From NCBI RefSeq assembly GCF_030272615.1, contig NC_081408.1:402099889-402161888 (forward strand): a stretch of DNA of 62,000 nt, read 5' to 3'. The DNA comes from Cryptomeria japonica (lineage: Eukaryota; Streptophyta; Pinopsida; Cupressales; Cupressaceae). The notes beneath the pieces were generated by a model. The model was given only the letters and a program-made list of their open reading frames with translations, did not search any database and was not told where the DNA came from. This document shows, piece by piece, positions 32,226 to 45,039 of this stretch. The stretch's first letter is position 1. Each line of letters opens with the position of its first letter. The position numbers and the translations under genes are program-made.

Positions 32226-34605
32226 TGTTAGACCAATGCACCATTGAGAGGAGGGTGAATCAGTGGTTCTCAACTTTTTCTCTTTAGCTATCCTATGTGA
32301 GCATATCGGTTAATGGATCTACCTCAATGCAGACTTATTTGTTAGTAGGGAGACGAACACTAATGCAATCGCACAAGGGACATCACATAGCACCAATATA
32401 TATATGAGGAAAACCCAAGATGGTAAAAACCTGGGTGAGCAATGCTGCTAGAGTCTATTGCTCCAATCCAGCCTCACAATGAAAAAATGTTACAATGTTT
32501 AGGGCACCAACCCAAGGAGCTACAACCCCTGATTTAGGATATGAACCCCTGATTTAGGGCACGAACCCAAGGAGAACCAACCCCTAACTTGTTTATGGGA
32601 TACAACCCAAAGGAGCTACAACCTCTGCACCGAGTTACAACATAGTGATCACAAAGAAAACATCAATTAAAAAAGTAGTTATCTTGTTACAAGTGAATCT
32701 TTCAACCATTTCTTATACCTTACTCTATTGGTGAGATAGTTTCTCTGCTACACCGACTTAGACTTCTGCCACGCTCACCTGTTACTCTACTACAGGAAAA
32801 CCCTAACAGTACACCTCTCCTCTTCTTCTTCTGTGTTGGATCTCCTCCTCAAAGCGCTGCACTTTACCGGTGCTATACTCTACCGGTCCATTGTCTACCT
32901 TCTCTACAGCTCTCTTCACTTCTGCTCTACCAGTATAATCACTACCAGTTCTACTCTTCAGTCTCCCTCTTCTCTCAGATACTCATTGAGCACGTGGCTG
33001 ATTTTCTCTCACATGCATAAGTAACACTCAATCACTTTGCAGTAGCACTATCCTCTTCTCTTCAGCAACAACTTAACTATGTCTTTGGTCTGCATATTTA
33101 TAGATTGGTTTTCCCTCCAAAAGCCAATTCAAAATCCAGGCGGTTAGGGTTTCCTCATCACCCTCGAGGCAAACTAAATTCAAGTAGATCTTCCCCGATA
33201 TGATCTCCTAGACAACCAACTATACAACTCTGCCAATAATGCACTTTCCAATACACGTTTTCCGAATGTAGAAAACACGGTAATGTATCTCGACTTTCCT
33301 CTGTCAAAATGCCATTAATGTTTCTGTTGTTTCCTCCTCGAGGTCTTCTCACAGTCTGATCTTATTTCTTTGATCCAAGGGCCAACAACTCCCTAATTCT
33401 TCTCTATCATTCATTCTTCCTCGAGCCACACTTCTCTGATCCGATCCATAAATCACAGGACCAGTATTCAATGCACACCTGTAGAAATACCTATCTCTAC
33501 ATGGCACTTCACCAATATCTGCGAGTTTGCCACCTTGACTTCAAGTGGCATCCATGTCGACCAACTACCAAAAAGGCACTTCATGTTGGTCCAAATAGGA
33601 TCACAGACCAAATACTCTACTGGTTCCTCTTTCCTGCCGGTTTTCTAATCCTGCCGGTATTTCACATTCTACCGGTTAACCCTCATGTCTGCACTTGTTG
33701 AACTGTTGGTGGAGCACCTAAACTGGTCTTCAGACCTGTCTATCCCAAGCATGCACATTACCACAAGCTTGGGGGGGGGGACATCTGCATCTTCACCTTG
33801 CTCATATTTTTGATTGACTTACATACTGACAAGCACTCTTCATCTGTACTGGCATCTCAATATGCCTTCTCAGTCGATCCAGTGCATATCCATTATTTCG
33901 TGCACATAATGTACACCTCTTCTTCCTTATCTCACAAAACTATGATGCACACAATGCATGATAGGAGATAAGTTCCACTTACCGGTGGAGTGGCACCTTA
34001 TCTTGTGCATCCTGTAGTGTACTCATGTGACATCCTTGTTTGTGCAACATATCTTCAAACATGCACATGTGATCTGGTGTGGGCACATTCACTGTCAGTC
34101 ATTGCTTCTCATGATGACTACATCTTCATCAGGTTGGAGTCCCGCTATCCTACAACCTTACAACATACCTGTGATTTGTTCATTCTTCTCCTTCAGTGTT
34201 GATGTGATTTAGGTAACATTCTGCCTCTTCATCACAAACAACATCCAAGCACCTTTCTCATCCTGCTTGTACATTGGTCATGACCTTTGTAGGCTGACAA
34301 CCACTCACTTGGTTGATCTGACTTCCCCATGTCAGCACATCACTTACCAGTTGACATCCTTTCTTTATCGGTGATGCACTGTACCAGTACCGATCACCTT
34401 ACCATTCCATCGACACAATTCAGACACCAACTTGTGTATCGATGACACCCCAGGGTCATCTTCCTTACCTTACTGGTGTTCTGTAACATAAGGTGATATC
34501 AAAGATATCTCAACCTATATTCCTCCTTGATAGTGTTGCACATACATCTCTCATACCGGTAGTAATCCCATACTGGTTGACATCAATGACAACCCAATGC
34601 CAACA
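32226..34605 (-). repeat. LTR C, outer end of the array
   Basis: 2,380 bp; TATA at 33094-33103 (minus). At 34605 the homology to LTRs A and B ends in CCAACA and new sequence (AATGA...) starts, so this is the true 5' end of the array. AATGA (34606-34610) should be one copy of the target duplication; its partner lies beyond position 1. A run of G at about 33771-33780 replaces a mixed G/A tract. Confidence 0.85.
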
Positions 34606-35677
34606 AATGATATTAATGCAAATAATACCTATGATGACAATAAAAATAATAGATGGCATGCTGGAAGCGCACATAGAGTGATTGATGGGACTGTCATTAA
34701 TTCCTCGAATTGGCCAAATAGATTGTATTGATTATATGTGTTCATGAAGTAGTTGTAGTATCGTAAATTGTACACCTTTATTAATGTGTCCAATTTCACA
34801 CTCTCCTAGCATTCATTTTAGTATTTCTCATTTCTCTGTGCATTATAGGACCTTTATTTATTTAATATTTAATTCAATATTATGAGTCTTATTCCACTTT
34901 ATACATCTTTAGACTCTTATTTAGGCCCTTGATTCTAGGTGTGCCCTTTATCTTTATTATCTTGATTTATCCTTATCCTACCCCAATTTTAATTTTAAAA
35001 ATATATTTTGCATATTTATACATCATGTTTAGATCCATCAAGTTGCATTAGAACCTTGTTATCTTGCATTCCTAAAACATCAAGAAAATTTATTGGGACC
35101 ATGACAGCCACATCTCCTCGTTCCCACACTTTTGCCCCAAATTTTGAGAAGATAATAAGGCAGTCCTACCCTATCCAAATCTAGCTTCATGGGGAAATAC
35201 ACTAAATCTAAGTTGGCCTAAAGGTTATTTTAATTTTAAAATCCCTATATAAGGCATCCCTCTCAATTCATTTCAACAATCGAGAACATCTTATCTAATG
35301 CTAGTGTTATCATCCAATTCAAGAGCAGTTCTTCTTCTTCTTCAAGAGCAGATATGATTCAAGGAGCAACAAACTACATCAAGACATCTTCATATTATGT
35401 TTCAATTATGATTTCATGATGGATTTTATGTGATTTATTATGTTATGGTATCAATACATGGAGGAATTATCTTAAGAGCATTGAATCCCTTATTGAAGTT
35501 ATAATTGTCTACATTCAAGAATTTCAATTCAAGATCTAGCCTTGTCATCAAAAGGTGAGATTTTCAATTCATTTCCAATTCAATTTTTATTTCAATTGGG
35601 GTTAATTCTAAACTCAAGGTTTGACCTGAGGCAAGCCCTTATCCATAACACAATTCCCCTTCTTTTTGTGTCCAAGT
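34606..35677. other. Flanking DNA, probably part of an older LTR
   Basis: No coding frame. AT-rich, with a TATA-like CTATATAAGG near 35254 on the plus strand followed by a C/T-rich leader and CTTCTTCTTCTTCAAGAGC repeats, as in a retroelement promoter. It is cut at 35677 by the next insertion and resumes at 45040. Confidence 0.4.
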
Positions 35678-38600
35678 TGTTAGAACCTTCAAATTCAAAA
35701 TAAATTTTTAGTGCATATGTGAAAATATGACTAAGGCAAATAGATATGCCCCTACAAAAGCTTTTGCAAATGCCTTAGGGTTAGGTTTTAAACCTCAACT
35801 TGGTTTTAAAGTGCTTTGAAATTTACCATTGGCAGGTTTTTCTTTTGTTCGATGACCTATTTCCCCCGTTACTCTTGGCTTAATTTGTTTTCACATGGGT
35901 CTTTCCTTCTTTAAAACCGGCCCCGTGTCATAGCGCTTTCACTTCAATAGTTCGCTATAACCTATGTTAATCCAAATTATTCTGCACCCCCTTAATTTAT
36001 TTTAATTTATTTTGCGCCAAGTGTTTGGCCCCTTCCTCATGATATCTTAGGGACATATATTATGTGCAAGTGTTTTTAGTTGTTAAGATGACCTTAGTTT
36101 TTGTAGCCCTTGACACTCGCTGAATTTTTTTATTCACCTTGCTGAGCTTAAGAGCTCTATCTGATGTGGCAATTTGATAATCTTCCAAAGGGATGACTCG
36201 GGACTTAGTGAAACCTTTTAAAGTATTTCACCAAGCTCCAAGTAGTGTTATCTTTCCCAAGGGATCCGACTATTTTCACTCAGGTACTTGATGAGCCCTT
36301 TGAAAGCTCTTTCCAAGTCTCGAGTCTTATTGAAGAGCGCAGGGGATTAACACACTTAGAGCTTACGAAAGTCTTTCTTTTGGCCTAGGTGAGCATCTAA
36401 GGAAGTTAACCACAAATTAATGATATGACAATGGTCAACATTCATTGGAACTTCCTTGTGTGTTCTAACGAATTCCCGTGTGGAATGCATCGACGTGGGG
36501 TTAAATAAGTGACTTGATATCATATGGCGCTATGTTGGACAATGTAACATTGACGAAGACAAGTCAAAATCTTTTAACTCTGCCAAACATATAGATAGAT
36601 CTTGATTGACAAGATTTAAAAGGATAATATGTAAGGGCATCGACAAGGAAATAAGTTGGGGATGTGAGTTTTACGATAAGAAAGCAAGAAGGTCTTGGTG
36701 AATCTCCTGTAGTAAATGATCACGAGTTGGGATAGTTAGAAGACTTTATGCATGATAAGCTCAAGAAAGAATTTCAGGGGCATGAAGAGCTACATGGGTA
36801 CAAATGTTAGCTTGATCCTGAAGAATAAACTAAATTGGTAGTTAAATGATTAGAGAAGATAAGTTCTGATTCTTTGAAAAGGCAAAAAGCAAAAAGGATG
36901 TTTTATATGCATGGTACAATATGCCAGACTATATTTAGAGCTTCTAAATTTAGAGTGTCAAGTTTTTACATAAGTGTGTAGCCGTTGAGTTGATCAAGGA
37001 ATATTATAAATATTTCCCTCTACATTTGTTCAAGAATAGTTTCAGAGATGGAATGTCCATATGTAGAAATGGATAGTGTGTTCATAAGATATACGTTTAA
37101 TGAAATCGGGTGGAGAATATTTTAGAAAGGTTGTTCTTATAGCAACCCAAGAAATTGCTTTGTAGCTAAAGGGACATTGAAAATTTAGGAGGTAGATAAA
37201 GGGATATTAAAAGCATCTACAGTTGCAAATGGTCTTTTATAAGTGGCCTACCTTCATCCCCTAGTTTCCTGAAGCCTAAGAAGCAAGGGGAGCAGGGAAG
37301 AGTATAAAGAGGATAGGGGAGAGTCGGCTCTAGTAAAGAGCTTGTTCAGTTAAAATTGACAGCTAAAGCCAAACCCCCCTATCTATTTGCAAGATTTCTC
37401 AATGAACTTCTCTTCTAGTTTGTATAGTGAGAATCTTTCATCTCTAAAGTTATTAGCAATGCGATGATGGTGCGACTCCAACAGTTAGATTTCAACATTA
37501 TTTTATTCTTCACCATGATGGTTTGATAATAGTTTTAGTACACATGGTTTGATAAGTTTTCCTTCTCCGTTGTAGGTTTCATATTGAAAATATTACCTTT
37601 GCATGCTTTTAAAACAAATATATGTCAAATGAGAAGATGCCAGTTGTAAACAACCCGAAGCTTGTTGCATTTCTTTTGCTTATAAAAGAAATTCCAAGGA
37701 TGAGAAGTAGGGGCCTATTTTTAATGGGTTTTAGGAGGGATTCTTGTCCTCTCCAAAAGGGTAGAGTAGCGGTGTCTACATTAGAATAACGAGTCTTTCA
37801 TGGTGAAGAATGTAAATATTCTTTTAGTAATATTGATTATTTTATGAGCTATCATGAAAATTACTACAGATATTGTTTCCAGATTGTACTTCTTGATCTC
37901 ACATGAATAATAATATCAAGAATTTTGTTATTCATTTTTGCAAATCTCTTGTGAAGGTGTAATTATATTTGTGGGCTCTTTTCAAGGAAAAGATTAATTT
38001 CCCGCACACGTATTGCGGTAGGTTTTGAAATACATTATGGATTTGTAAGAATGATTTCTGTAGTAACAATAGGGGTTGCATTAATGTCACAAGGGCCCAC
38101 TAATTTAAATAATTTGTTGTTTGATGCTTGCATTTAGATGTGGGTTTGAGTTTTCACCCTAGGTTAGGCACTAGTCCATGCAGCCTCCAAGATCCGACTC
38201 AGAAGCATTCAAAATATTCAAACTTTCATCTTTTCCACGTCTTTATTTCTTGTTCCAATTATTTATGTCTCTGGTGTGTCTTTATGATGAATGTCTAGTA
38301 GAAAGGTTACATACAAAAGGATAATGTACATTTTTCCTCTGAGAATATAAGATGGAGAGATATATTTATTTATTCTCAGTGATTATTCAATGCAAATGGG
38401 ATTATGCTTGAATTTGTGAAAATACAAAATACCCATCATTTATAAATCTAAGAACCATCCAAAGTCATGATCTTGTAGTTCATTTTGTGATAAATCTCAT
38501 CTACTCAGGCTTAATGTTAGGAATACCCTCCCGAGTCCCATGGAGCTTGAAGTGAAGAAGGCTTGAATAGCCTTGTTATGTTACATTTTCTTGTCTTCAA

Positions 38601-38700
38601 TATGTGAATAGGGTTGGATATATGGCATAGATTCTTATTGCCATGATCTAGGTTATATGATTTCTCTTAGGATTGAAGGTAGAAAGAAAAATCACTAAAA
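35678..38700 (+). repeat. 5' LTR, 3.0 kb
   Basis: TGTTAGAACC to CACTAAAA (the last bases mutated from CTAACA, as shown by the 3' copy). TATA box TATAAAAG at 37681-37688. Contains frame-disrupted copies of the two short frames that are open in the 3' LTR. Confidence 0.85.
37681..37688 (+). promoter_or_regulatory. TATA box of the 3 kb LTR
   Basis: TATAAAAG, conserved at 44004-44011 in the 3' LTR. Confidence 0.5.
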
Positions 38701-38702
38701 AA

Positions 38703-38722
38703 CTAGCGACTCCACTGGGGAA
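38703..38722 (+). other. Primer-binding site of the 3 kb-LTR gypsy element
   Basis: CTAGCGACTCCACTGGGGAA follows the LTR end. The TGGCGACTCC.CTGGGGA pattern is familiar at this position in plant gypsy elements. The tRNA is not assigned. Confidence 0.5.
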
Positions 38723-39389
38723 TCAATGCCAAATCCATTGAAAGCAGAGTATAATTTTGAAGGATCTAAAATTTGTTCCAGATCTAGAGTTTTAGCTAGT
38801 AGAAAAATTTTTTGTAGCTAATTTGAATAAGATTCTACAATTTTTCTTTTGGAAGAAACCTAGAATTAAGATGTGTCTCAAATGGCTTCCAACTATTTGA
38901 AATTTTTCCTCTACAAAGGAGGTGACGACTCTCTGTTTGAAGAACCTGAAAGTGCTAAGAAGGTTTCAGATCTACAAAGTTTTCAGTCATGAAAGAAGAT
39001 GAACAACAATTGCAACACTCCAGGTATTCTTCAAATTTCTATGAAATAGCAAAGTTTCCTAATAGGTGAAAGTTAGCACTAAAATAGGGAAAGAGTTGTG
39101 ATTCTTCTTATGTGCTTCTCATGTATCCAATTGCATTGTTATATTATGAGAAGTATGCATGCTCTTTAAGTTGTATTATTTGAATGAGATATTAGCATTT
39201 GCTATGGTGAGCTATATATTGAAAAAGTTTGAGATCTCTTATTGTAATTGAAGTTTCCTAAAGCATGGTGCTAGGATGTATCAATATGTGCATCCTTATG
39301 TTTCCCCTAGTGCAACCATGATGTGTAATCAACCTCAACCATGTAGTGTGAGAAATAAATTTAGTGTTAATAGATACAAACATATATTT

Positions 39390-40269
39390 TAGTCACATTC
39401 ATGGCTTCCCACATATGATACCAACTGAAATAAGAAAGGAGATATGAAAGTTTAGTGGTTAGAAGTGTGAATCAACATCAAGGCATCTTCAGAGATTCGA
39501 TAACTTGATGGATGAGTTTGAAATAGACTATGAAGATGTGATCATAAGGTTGTTTGTGCAGTCTTTGAAAGATGAGGCCAAAGAATGGTTTTCAGATTTG
39601 TTACTAAGTTCTATCAACTCATGGGATGATTTAAAATCAGTTTTCAATGAGCAATTTGGTGAAAGAGTTTGTGTGTTTTTAGTCATTAATGATTTTATGG
39701 ATATTCATATCAGAAATAGTGAGTTGGTTCCTAAGTTCAACCTCAGATTTATGAAGACCTTAAAGAGGATTCCTAAGAATTATAGACCTCATGATGCAAT
39801 GGCACTAGTTGTATATTTGGGTGCATTTGACAAAAAGATGAGTTATAGGTTGAGGAATGAAGACCCAACAAGTATGCATGAAGCTCTTAAGATTGCAATG
39901 AATATTGAGAAGGTTTCTAAGCATGGGATGATTAGAAGTCTCAATCCTAGAAATGGAGTTTCATATGAAAGTGAAGTATACAATTTAGAGGATAAAAATA
40001 ACATTTCTAACAATTACCAGCTTGTTGCCCCAAATTTTAGTTTATCCCAAAATGTTGTTAGTGACCTCTCAAATGTTACTCATGAACCATATAATGATGA
40101 AATATACATGAGTGAGTCAGATGTGTTTCAAAGTCTAGTCACTTCTCATGTACCGATTCACGACTGTATATACAATCAACCATCTAGTATGCAAGTGCAT
40201 GAAAGTTTCATTTCAAGTAAACCTCAACTTGTTGTCCTTAATCAGATAGAAACCATTGATACAAATTAG
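39390..40269 (+). pseudogene. gag of the 3 kb-LTR gypsy element
   Basis: Retrotransposon gag (capsid) domain: LFVQSLKDEAKEWF, then SINSWDDLKSVFNEQFG and LKIAMNIEKV. The longest open part starts with the ATG at 39505 (254 codons to the TAG at 40267-40269). Upstream codons back to about 39390 are also gag-like (HGFPHMIPTEIRKE) but contain stops, so the true start is upstream and lost. After the TAG, coding-like sequence continues. No zinc knuckle is visible. It would have formed the particle of a gypsy-type element. Confidence 0.78.
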
Positions 40270-41797
40270 ATTGATTCTCATAATCTTTGTCAGCAATATA
40301 CAAAGATAGTGGACTCCATAGTGCATATGCAAGCTTCGATTGACCATAAGAGTACGGGTCTTTTAAGCAATGAAGACATTGTGTTAGTAAATGTTCAAGG
40401 CCAACCTCATGTTAACAATAATGCAAAATAAGTTTATGCAAGGATATTAATGCAAATAAGATGATGCATCCTATGATAAGTGGGCAAGAGTTGATTGATA
40501 ATGATTTTGTATATGCCATTGATGAGAGCCTTGATTGTGAAACTCTCGACTAACCTTGTGTGACTTCACAAAATGATGCTACTTGCTGTCCCAATATTCA
40601 CAATGACTTGCATAATGATAATGAGTATGAAAATGACGAATCCTCTCACATTGTCCCAAGTTACAAGGTTGATTATAATGACTATCATTTTGTTGCTCCA
40701 AATGCTTTGCATGAAATATAAATAGAGTCATTCATTGTATATGAGGATGATATTGAAATGAAAATGTTTGACACTACTTGTTCATCATTAATTGGTTTAG
40801 ATGTGTATAATGTTGATCATGAGGATCAGGAATCAATGTCAATCTCTATGAAAAGTTTCAATGGTCCAGAGGAGTTTTCAGACATTGGAGTTTCAAATTT
40901 TAATAAGGACAAGCCAGTTGATATAATGGTGAGTGATTTAAAATATGGATACTTCTCTATTAACTTTAAAAAATGGATCATAGTTATGAATTTGAAAACA
41001 TGGATGTTGTGGATGACATGAGGACATTGTTTGAATATATGGAAACCTGTGCAATTGATGAAGTTATTTGTGATAGCAATGAAGAATAGAGAAGAGTCCA
41101 TGAGGAGGGGAATTTCCATGAGGATATGTGTGATAAGGTATTCTCATATTTGTATGAGCCAACTTTTGAAGTTTTTCATGAGGACATGCCTTATGATGTA
41201 GAGTTAAAGGTTGATTACATATTGAAACCATAATTAGATGTATTTATATGTGATGTGAATGCTAATGATACAGGTAGATTATTCTTGCAAGACATTGAAA
41301 TGTGAAATGAACTAGCTGAGTCCAAAAGCTCAAGTATATATTCTTGCAAGTGTGATATGATGTATATACAAGGTGGACCAACATATGAGTGCTTTTCTTT
41401 TGATACATTTGATAGTCTAGGCCCTAGTTTGTAGTAGTACCCCATTAATGAATGCATTTGTTATTTGCAAACTTTTGGTGAAGATAAGTATGATGAGGCT
41501 AGTTGTATGGTAGATTATGAGTGTTTTAATTTTATTCAGTTAGATGATCATGTCACAGAGAGTGGCCCTAAGATATATAGTAAAGAATACTCCATTAAGC
41601 ATGAAGTTGATTTGTTTGATAGATGTGATGAGTGTGTGTCATATGAAAGTGAACATGTTCAACTTTGGCCTAATTACATGATGCATAATTATGGAGAAAA
41701 CACTAATGATGATGAGTACAATGCTATTTTAAAAAAGTTAGTGGCTTTGTGTGTAATAATATGTTTTTCAGTGATAGCTACAGGTTTGTGCTACTGA
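40270..41797 (+). pseudogene. Degenerate acidic frame with C-terminal hydrophobic segment, unknown
   Basis: Coding-like sequence follows gag across the TAG and at least two frameshifts (one near 40975). Pieces: 40270-40430 (gag continuation), 40450-41020 (Asp/Glu/Asn-rich), and one frame from about 40972 to 41797 with a few stops. The open end, 41465-41797, is rich in Asp, Glu, Cys and Tyr, and finishes with a hydrophobic run (LVALCVIICFSVIATGLCY) that could be a membrane anchor. No protease, RT or integrase motif is present. The family is unknown to me. An env-like role is conceivable because of position and the terminal hydrophobic run, but nothing specific supports it. Confidence 0.5.
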
Positions 41798-41996
41798 TAT
41801 GCAAAATTAGATGTTTGATAAAGGCAAGTTTTGGTTTTTCACTTTTGGTGGCCTGGGGATGCCAACTGAAGAATGGATATGATTTTTATTCGATTGTGAG
41901 TAAGAAGCCCAATGGATAAGGCACCTAGTCTATTCCACCAGATATTTGAATATTTGATATGCCCATAAGGGGCATACATCCCCAATCAAAGCCATT

Positions 41997-44900
41997 GTTA
42001 GCATCTTCAAATTCAGAATAAGTTTTCAATGCATATGTGAAAACCTAACTAAGGTACATAGATATGCCCCTACAAAATCTTTTGCAAATGCCTTAGGGTT
42101 AGGTTTTAAACCTCACCTTGGTTTTAAAGTGCTTTCAAAATTACCTTTGGTAGGTTTTTTCTTTTGTTTTGGTGACCTATTTCCCCAGTTACTCTTGGCT
42201 TAAGTTGTTTTTTCATGGGTCTTTTGTCATTTGAAACTAGCTTGTGTCCTATCACTTTCATTTCACCCGGTAGCTATAACTTATGTTAATCCTAAGTGTT
42301 TTGTGCCCCCTCTATTTATTTTAATATTGTGTGTCAAGTGTTTGACCCCTTCCTCGTGATATCCTAGGGACATATCTTATGTGCTGTGCTTTCAGTTATT
42401 AAGTCGACCTTAGTTTGTGTAGCCCCCAACACTCATTGAAATGTTTTATTCACCTTGCCAAGATTTTGATCTCTATCTGATGTGGCAACTTGGTAATCTT
42501 CCAAAGGGATGACTTGGGACTCAGTGAAACCTTTTAAAGTGTTTCACTAAGCTCTGAGTAGTGTTATCTTTCATAAGGTTCCGGTTGTTCTCACTCAGGT
42601 ACTTAGTGAGCTATGTTAAAGCTCTTACTAAGTCTCGAGTCTTATTGAAGAGCACAGGGGATTAACACACTCTAAGCTCATTGAAGTCTTTCTTTTGGCC
42701 TGGGAAAGCATCTGAGGAAAGTGATCACAAAGTAATGATGTGGGTGAAGCAAGGGGTCTAGTGATTGACACTCATTCAAACTTCCTTATGTGTTCTAACG
42801 AGTTTTTGAGGGGAATGCATTGACATGGGGTTAAATAAGTGACTTGGTGCCATATGCCACCATGATAGACAATGGAACATTGATGAAGACAAGTCAGTTC
42901 TTTTGACTCTACCAAAAAAAAAGAAAGATAAATGGACAAGATTTAAAAGGATAATATATAAGGGCATCGACAGGGAAATAAGTTGGGGTTGTGAGTTTTA
43001 TGACATGAAAACAAGATATCAACAAATCTCTTACAAAATGATCACCGGTTGGGATAGTCAGAAGACTTTATGTATGATAAGTCCAAGAAATAATTTCATT
43101 GGCATGAAGACTTGCATGGATACATATGTTAGATTGATCCTAAAGAATAAATTGAATTGGTGGTTAAATGATCATATCAGATAAAATTTGATTCTTTGAA
43201 AAGGCAAAAAGTGAAAAGAATGTTTTATATGTATGGTATGGTATGCCCGACTATATTTAGAGCTTCTAAATTTAGAGAGTTGAGTTTTTTCAAAAGTTAG
43301 TAGCCGTTAAGTTGATCAAGAAGCATTATAAATATTTCCCTCTACATTTTTTCATGAATAGTTTCAAAGATGGAGTATCCATATGTAGAAACAGACAGTG
43401 TGTTCATAAGATATAGGTTTAAGGACACTGGGTGGAGAATATTTCAGACAGGTTGTGCTTATATTAGCCCAACAAATTACTTTGTAGCTAAAGCGACATT
43501 GAAATTGCAGGGGGTAGCTAAAGTGATATTGAAAGGCATCTGCAGTTGTGAATGGTCTTTTACAAGCTACCTACCTTCATCCCCCTGTTTCCTAAAGCCT
43601 GAGAGGCAAGGGGAGCGGCAAAGAGAACAATTAGGATATGGGAAAGTTGGCTCTAGCAAAGAGCTTTTTTAGTTAAAATTGACAACTAAAGCCTGACCCC
43701 CTTGTCTATTTGTAAGATTGCTCTACGAGCTTCTCTTCTAGTCTGTATAGTGAGAATCTTGCATCCCTAAAGCCATCAACAATGTGATGATGACACAAAT
43801 CAAGTAGTTGAATTTTAATAGTATTTTATTCTTCACCATGATGATTTCATAATAGTTTTAGTGCATATGGTTTGATAGATTGTCCTTTTCTATTTTAGGT
43901 TTTATATTGGGAAGATTTCCTTTACATACATATAAAACAAATATATGTCAAATGAGAAGATGCTAGTTGTAAACAACCTAAAACTTGTTGTATTCCTTTC
44001 TCTTATAAAAGGAATTCCAAGGTTGAGAAGTGGGGGCCTGGTTTTTGGGGGTTTCAGGAGGGAGTCTGGGTCTATCCAAAAGGGTAGAGTAGCAATGTCT
44101 ACATTAGAATGAGGAGTCTTTCACAATGAAGAATGTAAATATTCTTTCAGTAATATTGGTTAGTTTATGATTTGTCATGAAAATTACTACAAATATTGTC
44201 CCTAGATTGTACTTCTTGATCTCACATGAATAATAATATAAAGGATTTTGTTATTCATTTTTGCAAATCTCTTGTGAATGTGTAATTATGTTTCTGGGCT
44301 CTTTTCAAGGAAATGATTAATTTCCTACACACGTATTGCAATAGGTTTGGAAATACGTTATGGATTTGTAAGAATGATTTCTGTAGTAACAGTAGGGGTT
44401 GCATTAATGTTAGGCATTAATATCACAAGGGCCCACTAATTCAAATAATATTTTGTTTGATGCTTGCATTTGGATGTGGGTTTGACTCTGCACCCTAGGT
44501 TAGGCACTGGTGCATGAAGCCTCCAAGATCCGACTCAAAAGCATTCAAAATTTCATCTACTCCACGTTCTTTGTTTCTGGTTCTAGTTATTTATGTCTCT
44601 AGTATGTCTCTATGATGAATTTATAGCAGAGAGGTTACATACAAAAGGATAATTTATATTTGTCCTCTGAGAATATAAGATGGAGACATCTATTTATTTA
44701 TTCATTCTCAGTGATTTATCAACACGAATGGGATAACACTTGAATTTATGAAAATACTGAATACCCATCATTTATAAATCTAAGAACCAACTACAGTCAT
44801 GAGCTTGTAGTTAATTTTATGTGATAAATCTCATCTACTCAGGCTTTAGGTTAGGAATACCCTCTCAATTCCTGTGGAGCTCGAAGTGAAGAAGGCTTGA

Positions 44901-45034
44901 ATAACCTTATGATGTTACATTTTCTTGTCTTCAATATGTGCATAGGGCTAGATATATGAGATAGATTCTTATTCCCATGATCTAGGTTATGTGATTTCTC
45001 TTAGGATTGAAGGTAGCAAGAAAGATCGCTAACA
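41997..45034 (+). repeat. 3' LTR, 3.0 kb
   Basis: 3,038 bp, TGTTAGCATC to GCTAACA. Clear homology to the 5' copy with many substitutions, so this is an old insertion. I see no good polypurine tract just before it. Two short frames (42903-43184 and 43370-43672) are open here and broken in the 5' LTR. Confidence 0.85.
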
Positions 45035-45039
45035 CAGGT

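Larger units (their letters stand above)
1..34605 (-). mobile_element. Tandem array of a gag-only copia-type LTR element (three units, shared LTRs)
   Basis: Read on the minus strand, the same order repeats three times: LTR, initiator-Met-type primer-binding site, gag, non-coding tail, polypurine tract, next LTR. LTR B and LTR C are each followed directly by a primer-binding site on one side, and LTRs A and B by a polypurine tract on the other, so neighbouring units share one LTR. The right edge is at 34605, where LTR C ends in CCAACA and unrelated DNA starts; the left edge lies outside the window. Unit length is about 6.0 kb (LTR 2.4 kb, internal 3.6 kb). No reverse transcriptase, RNase H or integrase is present in either complete internal region (B, C). 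The array is interrupted at 2058-21474 by nested insertions. Shared-LTR arrays are usually explained by recombination between LTRs. Confidence 0.85.
35678..45034 (+). mobile_element. Non-autonomous gypsy element with 3 kb LTRs (gag plus unknown acidic frame)
   Basis: LTRs 35678-38700 and 41997-45034 flank a 3.3 kb interior. Flanks CAAGT (35673-35677) and CAGGT (45035-45039) fit a 5 bp target duplication with one substitution. The interior has a primer-binding site, a gypsy gag and a second degenerate frame, but no protease, RT, RNase H or integrase. The LTRs make up almost two thirds of the element. Confidence 0.85.
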
